A DNA stretch of 37,881 nucleotides from Planctomycetota bacterium (GTDB lineage Bacteria; Planctomycetota; Phycisphaerae; Sedimentisphaerales; Anaerobacaceae): the NCBI GenBank assembly GCA_023135865.1, contig JAGLSG010000002.1, forward strand, positions 1 through 37,881, in the 5' to 3' direction. Position numbers and translations under genes: made by a program. Below, piece by piece: positions 33,890 through 37,881 of this stretch (positions are counted from its first letter, which is position 1; each line of letters begins with the position of its first letter). A model generated the notes under the pieces. That model made no database searches, had not been told where the DNA came from, and saw only the letters and a program-made list of their open reading frames with translations.

Positions 33890-34477
33890 ATGAGAAAAAT
33901 TTTATTAGGCACATTTTTAGCATTGATACTTTTAGTTTTTTGCAGCGGCTGCGGCAATTTACGTTTTGCGCCGAATCAAACACAAAAACAAAATGCCTGG
34001 CTGCACAACCGAACGACAATGATGGCTTCTCAAATCGCTCAATCTGAAAACACATCCGAACAATTAAAGGCCTTATCGCAATTGAGTGAATCGCAGAGCA
34101 GAGCTTTTACTTCGTATTTCGGCTTGCCGAGCGAATTTCCAAGAGCCGAAACAGTGGCCGATTTACTGTCCGAGCATAATTGGCAATTGGCAAATTTGGC
34201 TACAGTTGAATCTGCCAAAAGGCCGGACGGCTGGCAGCTCGCAGACAATGCTCTCGAATTGGCAATTGGCATAGCTGCTCTCTTGGGCGGTGTTTACGGA
34301 ACAAAAGTAGCCGGTTTTTTGCAGTTGGCCAAGACAAAATCAAAAGCCCTTGAGGAAATTGTAAAAGGTAACGAACTTTTTAAGCAGGAAAATCCTGAAT
34401 CTGCACCCGCCTTCAAAGCTGCTCAGAAAAATCAATCCTCAAAAACTCGTCAAATCGTAGAACAAACCAGGGCGTAA
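33890..34477 (+). CDS. Phage-region lipoprotein
   Basis: 195 residues. Signal peptide with a basic start and hydrophobic residues 4-19, then FCSGC as the lipobox, so it should be lipid-anchored on the outer side of the cytoplasmic membrane or at the outer membrane. A second hydrophobic stretch lies at about residues 122-145 (LELAIGIAALLGGVYGTKVAGF). The C-terminal part is charged. The last gene of the cluster; the next gene is on the opposite strand, 96 bp on. With the preceding membrane protein it may form an envelope-spanning pair. No family recognised; the pairing is inferred. Confidence 0.6.
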   Translation: MRKILLGTFLALILLVFCSGCGNLRFAPNQTQKQNAWLHNRTTMMASQIAQSENTSEQLKALSQLSESQSRAFTSYFGLPSEFPRAETVADLLSEHNWQLANLATVESAKRPDGWQLADNALELAIGIAALLGGVYGTKVAGFLQLAKTKSKALEEIVKGNELFKQENPESAPAFKAAQKNQSSKTRQIVEQTRA

Positions 34478-34573
34478 CAGGGTACTATTGCGAATTGCCA
34501 CCTTGTGTTTTTTTCTGCCTGCCGCTCAAAAGCAATTATTAGAGCTATCCTTAAGTGTTGTGCCGTCTGAATC

Positions 34574-37500
34574 TTAAAATGGATCATCAATTTCCAAAAG
34601 AAGTTCCCACACAGCCCGCGGCCTTTGGTACTGTTCCGGCCCCGATGGCCGTGCTTTCATGGTAGGTACCCGCCAGCTTTCAGGTGTGTTAAACCAGAAT
34701 GCTGTCCGTGGATTTTCATACGTGTTAAAATAAACGCCGTAAGCAGTCTGTAATGCCTCTTTTTTTAGTCCGGCATTATGCATCAAAGCTGCAAGAAAAT
34801 ACGTTGAACCTGTCCAGACTTCGTCCGATTGCAAGGTTCCAATCAAAGTTCCATCTTCCTTAATAGCATTTATTGCTCCAATATCTCCGATACCGTCTCC
34901 TGTATAATCCTTCATTGGCTTCACACACCTTTCAAATGTTTGAAGCAAATGGGCTTTCATTTTTTCCCTTGGTAAAATATCAGCTAACCCGTATTTACCA
35001 CAATATAACTGCCCATTTAATCCATCACTCATGATAGCGGTCGGGAATTTGCCTTTGGTATCCATCTTATAATACCCTTTGCCTGGCATCCACAGTTGGA
35101 CATCAAGATTTTTCCTGGCATTTTCCAGCCACTCTCTCACCTCCGGCAAAATCGGATCTTTTTTAACTATTGCCATCTGCTCAAAACATTCAAGCGAGCC
35201 AACCCAAAGCCCGCTGCATAAAAGACTTGTCCCATATAATCCCCACGCATCATATGTATTGTCTGACCCGCTATTATCAGGCAGATAATCTTTATTCTTA
35301 TCTGTTGATTTCATAAAACTATATACAGTTTTGCAGGCAGGCCATACATAGTCCAAAAAATCCCTGTCTTTATAAAGATAATAATAACGCCAGCATTGCT
35401 GTACGAATTTCGGTGATAAATCCTTCCAGTACACAAGGTCAGGAATATCCTGGCGATACACATCAAATTTAAAATAAGGGTCGCATTTTTTCGGGTCTCC
35501 AACATCATGAGGAACAAGTCCTTTCGGAACGGGTTTCTCGAATTGAAAATACAGAGTCCCGTCAGCAAAACATCTCAGAGTATCACGTTCTATTTCAGGC
35601 CAGAACTTCGCAAAAACGATAGAAGAATAGTGTCTTACATCAAGTGTATTTGCGGAAGTATACACAGGACTTTCCATAACATAATGCTTATGGTCATCTT
35701 CGTGAAGCCCCATAAATTCACGGTCATGACCGCTCTTCAAACCAGCTTCATAAAAACATCCGCCAATCTGGTTATAATATAATTCATTGAAAGCAGCACA
35801 TTTTAGCCAATCCGGGTATTTTTTATTATTAATAACCGGACGCATCCAGTCATCGATTTTCTCTTCCCACTTTCCGTAATTATTCAATGCCTCTCTGGCA
35901 ATAGCTGCGCCATTATTTGTGCCGCGGCCAAAATACTGTGTATATTTTTTCCACCATTCAGTTCCGGAATTAAATTTCACTACCGGAAAATCCCAAGCTA
36001 TAACAAAAGGAACAATACGTTTTTCTCCCGGTTTAAGCTTGAAATTCACCGCTATTGCGGCAGCTTTATGAGAACCATCAAGATTTCCGTTATTCAAAAC
36101 ACCGTTGTTTTTAAACTGCTCCCAGATATCCGCGCCATTCCCATCGCCGTCCCAGCTCGTTGTATATGAAACAGTTCCCCCGCTTAATTCTTTAGAAGCA
36201 ATACACAACTCGCCAATACCTTTTTTAGACCTCATAACCACGCCGGTTATATCCTTTTGCCTGGTAGGAGAATTCTTAAATTGGCTTTCCTTGATATTTT
36301 CCCCAACGTAAACTCCGGGAAATGTAAGCATTACCCCAATCTCGATATTTTCATCTGTGGAGTTATAAAACTTAAACTGCCATACTCCCACGGGATATGA
36401 TGTTTCCTTATAGTTATGCGGTATAATAGGGCTGAAAAATTTCTGGCTGATATCTGTTTCAAAACAATTATATGAAACCCATCCCTTGGGCTGCAATCCA
36501 TAATAAATGCCGTCTCCAGTTCTGATTTTAGCCCATGCTTTTTTGAGATTTTGGCCGGTCGCAAGACATTTTACTTCAGGTTTTTTATTTCCTGTTTTTT
36601 CAAATATATGGAACGCAGCTTCAGGAAGCCATATGTCTTTATAGAGCGTACTATCAAATGTCTGAAAAGGGCCGAAAGAACCGCTTATTGTGTACATAAA
36701 TGAACCTGCGCCAAAGCCGCCTAAAGCGATACCCCTGTCAGGGCTGCTGCTGATACATTTGTCAGGAATGTCTCCGAGGTAACGCTTCCAGGCGCATTGG
36801 GGGACATTAAAGAAGTTCCTGTCTGGCAAAGAAACAGGTACACCATGGATTTTTTCAGAACCCGAACTCTTGTTGCCGACAAAATCAACAGCTTTGACGT
36901 AATAATAATATTCAATGCCGCTGGTGACGGTTTCATCTTTGTATTTTGACTCTTTTACAGGCTTGGAATTTAATTTGACAAATTCTGTATCTTTCTTGGA
37001 AGAGCGGTAAATATCATAAGAATGGAAATCAGTTTCCCCATTGTCCTTCCAGTTCAGGAAAACCATTTTATCGGTAAATACTCCTGACAAACCGGTTGGA
37101 ACTGAAGGGATTAACCCATCATCCAACTTTTCAATTTCTATTTTAAGTTCAAAAATTGAGTATCCCCAGTCGGCGGCACGTTCAATGCCATACATTTTGA
37201 CGTACCGTGCTTTCTGTTTGCCGACATAAATAATATCAGTATCCCCATCTCCATTTTCTTCTGTATATACAGTTTTCCAGTTTTTCAAATCATCTGAAAT
37301 CTGTATTTCGTAAACACGGGCATAAGCTGCTTCCCAGAGTATGTTCATTGAATCAAACATTTTCGGGCAGCCAAGGTCAAAACATATCCATTGCGGGTCG
37401 GATTGTTCGGATGCCCAGCGTGTATGGATATTATCATCAACAGCATTTTCGCCCCTAAGTTCCGGCCTGTTATTTTCAACGGAAGAAACAGTAACTTTTT

Positions 37501-37591
37501 CAATTTTTAGCTCTTTGCAAAAAGCATCTGAAGAAAAAAGAGAAACCGCTGTAAATACGACTATCAAAACGGATAAAATTTTCCTGAGCAT
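34574..37591 (-). CDS. Secreted GH116 glycosidase with F5/8C (discoidin) and Fn3 domains
   Basis: 1005 residues from ATG 37591; a longer frame from 37651 would hide the signal peptide, which is clear here (MLRKILSVLIVVFTAVSLF). Domain order: F5/8C-type binding domain (about 30-155), Fn3 domain (about 162-250), then GH116 N-terminal domain and catalytic (alpha/alpha)6 barrel (about 260-1000). By comparison with TxGH116 and GBA2 the nucleophile should be Glu603 (FNELYY) and the acid/base Asp781 (NTYDAWG). Family GH116 contains beta-glucosidases, beta-xylosidases and glucosylceramidases. The two added domains suggest attachment to insoluble glycan. Monocistronic, convergent with the phage cluster. 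Substrate unknown. Confidence 0.88.
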   Translation of the reverse strand: MLRKILSVLIVVFTAVSLFSSDAFCKELKIEKVTVSSVENNRPELRGENAVDDNIHTRWASEQSDPQWICFDLGCPKMFDSMNILWEAAYARVYEIQISDDLKNWKTVYTEENGDGDTDIIYVGKQKARYVKMYGIERAADWGYSIFELKIEIEKLDDGLIPSVPTGLSGVFTDKMVFLNWKDNGETDFHSYDIYRSSKKDTEFVKLNSKPVKESKYKDETVTSGIEYYYYVKAVDFVGNKSSGSEKIHGVPVSLPDRNFFNVPQCAWKRYLGDIPDKCISSSPDRGIALGGFGAGSFMYTISGSFGPFQTFDSTLYKDIWLPEAAFHIFEKTGNKKPEVKCLATGQNLKKAWAKIRTGDGIYYGLQPKGWVSYNCFETDISQKFFSPIIPHNYKETSYPVGVWQFKFYNSTDENIEIGVMLTFPGVYVGENIKESQFKNSPTRQKDITGVVMRSKKGIGELCIASKELSGGTVSYTTSWDGDGNGADIWEQFKNNGVLNNGNLDGSHKAAAIAVNFKLKPGEKRIVPFVIAWDFPVVKFNSGTEWWKKYTQYFGRGTNNGAAIAREALNNYGKWEEKIDDWMRPVINNKKYPDWLKCAAFNELYYNQIGGCFYEAGLKSGHDREFMGLHEDDHKHYVMESPVYTSANTLDVRHYSSIVFAKFWPEIERDTLRCFADGTLYFQFEKPVPKGLVPHDVGDPKKCDPYFKFDVYRQDIPDLVYWKDLSPKFVQQCWRYYYLYKDRDFLDYVWPACKTVYSFMKSTDKNKDYLPDNSGSDNTYDAWGLYGTSLLCSGLWVGSLECFEQMAIVKKDPILPEVREWLENARKNLDVQLWMPGKGYYKMDTKGKFPTAIMSDGLNGQLYCGKYGLADILPREKMKAHLLQTFERCVKPMKDYTGDGIGDIGAINAIKEDGTLIGTLQSDEVWTGSTYFLAALMHNAGLKKEALQTAYGVYFNTYENPRTAFWFNTPESWRVPTMKARPSGPEQYQRPRAVWELLLEIDDPF

Positions 37592-37665
37592 CCTTGACCT
37601 TCGATTATAAATGTGTAGCAATTTTTCTATCAAATCAACTTTCCACTGCAAAATTATTACTTGTT

Positions 37666-37692
37666 TTTATATCATAAACGAGATATTGTCAA
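37666..37692 (-). promoter_or_regulatory. Weak candidate promoter of the GH116 gene
   Basis: Minus strand TTGACA (37687-37692) and TATAAA (37666-37671) with a short spacing of 15 bp. A second candidate, TTGATA with TATAAT 18 bp on, lies closer to the start codon but would leave too short a leader. Confidence 0.35.
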
Positions 37693-37814
37693 GTGTTGTG
37701 GATTCAGAGTAATGTCGGGATAATTGGCAAATCAAGTATCTATCATTCGTTCAGCACATCAGTTTTTATAAAAAAAGCAGCCATAATTACAAACTGGCTG
37801 AAATTAGAAACCAT

Positions 37815-37843
37815 TTGCTAATTTCGACAAAATAAATTATCAT
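37815..37843 (+). promoter_or_regulatory. Promoter of tRNA-Leu
   Basis: TTGCTA (37815-37820), 17 bp, TATCAT (37838-37843), about 16 bp before the tRNA. Confidence 0.55.
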
Positions 37844-37859
37844 TTGAAACTGATTTGTA

Positions 37860-37881
37860 GGCCGAGTGGCGGAATGGCAGA
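37860..37881 (+). tRNA. tRNA-Leu, 5' end only
   Basis: The window ends inside the gene. The start GGCCGAG (acceptor stem) with TG and the D-arm GCGGAATGGCAGA is the typical tRNA-Leu beginning. The anticodon is not in the window. tRNA genes are common integration sites, and the phage-type cluster ends 3.4 kb away, but no attachment repeat was seen in the window. Confidence 0.8.

Larger units (their letters stand above)
23643..34477 (+). mobile_element. Phage-type structural gene cluster (degenerate prophage or domesticated particle)
   Basis: Thirteen plus-strand genes, spaced closely or overlapping, in virion order: portal, scaffold-like, major capsid, connector-like, then small structural proteins, a large baseplate-like protein, and a membrane protein with a lipoprotein at the end. 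All frames are intact. No terminase, capsid protease, tape measure, integrase, repressor, replication or endolysin gene was recognised here. No attachment repeats were seen at the ends. Host-type repeats occur inside it (25141-25226). Confidence 0.75.

Noticed and set aside
23388-34573. A complete, inducible prophage
   Set aside because: No integrase, repressor, terminase, replication or endolysin gene and no attachment repeats were seen in the window.
37592-37651. Longer GH116 start at 37651
   Set aside because: It would bury the signal peptide inside the protein.

Overview
The window looks like a chromosomal segment of an anaerobic, polysaccharide-degrading bacterium, most likely a planctomycete of the Phycisphaerae type. 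This is inferred from gene content only: duplicated GroEL, a DUF1015/class V aminotransferase pair, NfnAB-type flavoprotein genes, ScpA next to TrpS, and exported GH31 and GH116 glycosidases. Many spacers carry dispersed palindromic repeats.

Layout. (1) 1-5811, minus strand: a chaperonin operon transcribed groEL, GH31 glycosidase lipoprotein, groES, second groEL (cut by the window edge). Its promoter region lies at 5869-5898. (2) 6160-8646, minus: DUF1015 protein and class V aminotransferase, closed by a strong terminator at 6082-6122. (3) 8744-13025: a redox island. nfnA-nfnB (minus) diverge from trxB (plus), and trxB converges on trxA (minus). Nfn would supply NADPH and TrxB/TrxA would spend it. 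(4) 13174-15315, minus: trpS-scpA. (5) 15585-16268, minus: a DinJ/YafQ-type toxin-antitoxin pair with promoter and candidate operator. (6) 16704-23355, plus: dxs, nadK, a secreted TPR protein and a DinG-type helicase. This block is flanked by two copies, in opposite orientation, of a 151-bp element. (7) 23643-34477, plus: thirteen tightly packed phage-type genes (portal, scaffold-like, major capsid, connector-like, several Fn3- or carbohydrate-binding-like structural proteins, a large baseplate-like protein, a small membrane protein and a lipoprotein). No terminase, integrase, replication or repressor gene is seen. (8) 34574-37591, minus: a secreted F5/8C-Fn3-GH116 glycosidase. (9) 37860 to the end: the 5' end of a tRNA-Leu with its own promoter.

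The most unusual material is (a) the capsid/portal cluster without packaging or integration genes, a degenerate prophage or a domesticated gene-transfer-agent-like particle; (b) the paired 151-bp element with conserved ends and a variable middle; and (c) a landscape of nested palindromic repeats in operon spacers, one of which appears to have entered the dxs reading frame in frame. Family assignments rest on recognised motifs and remembered family features; no database search was run.
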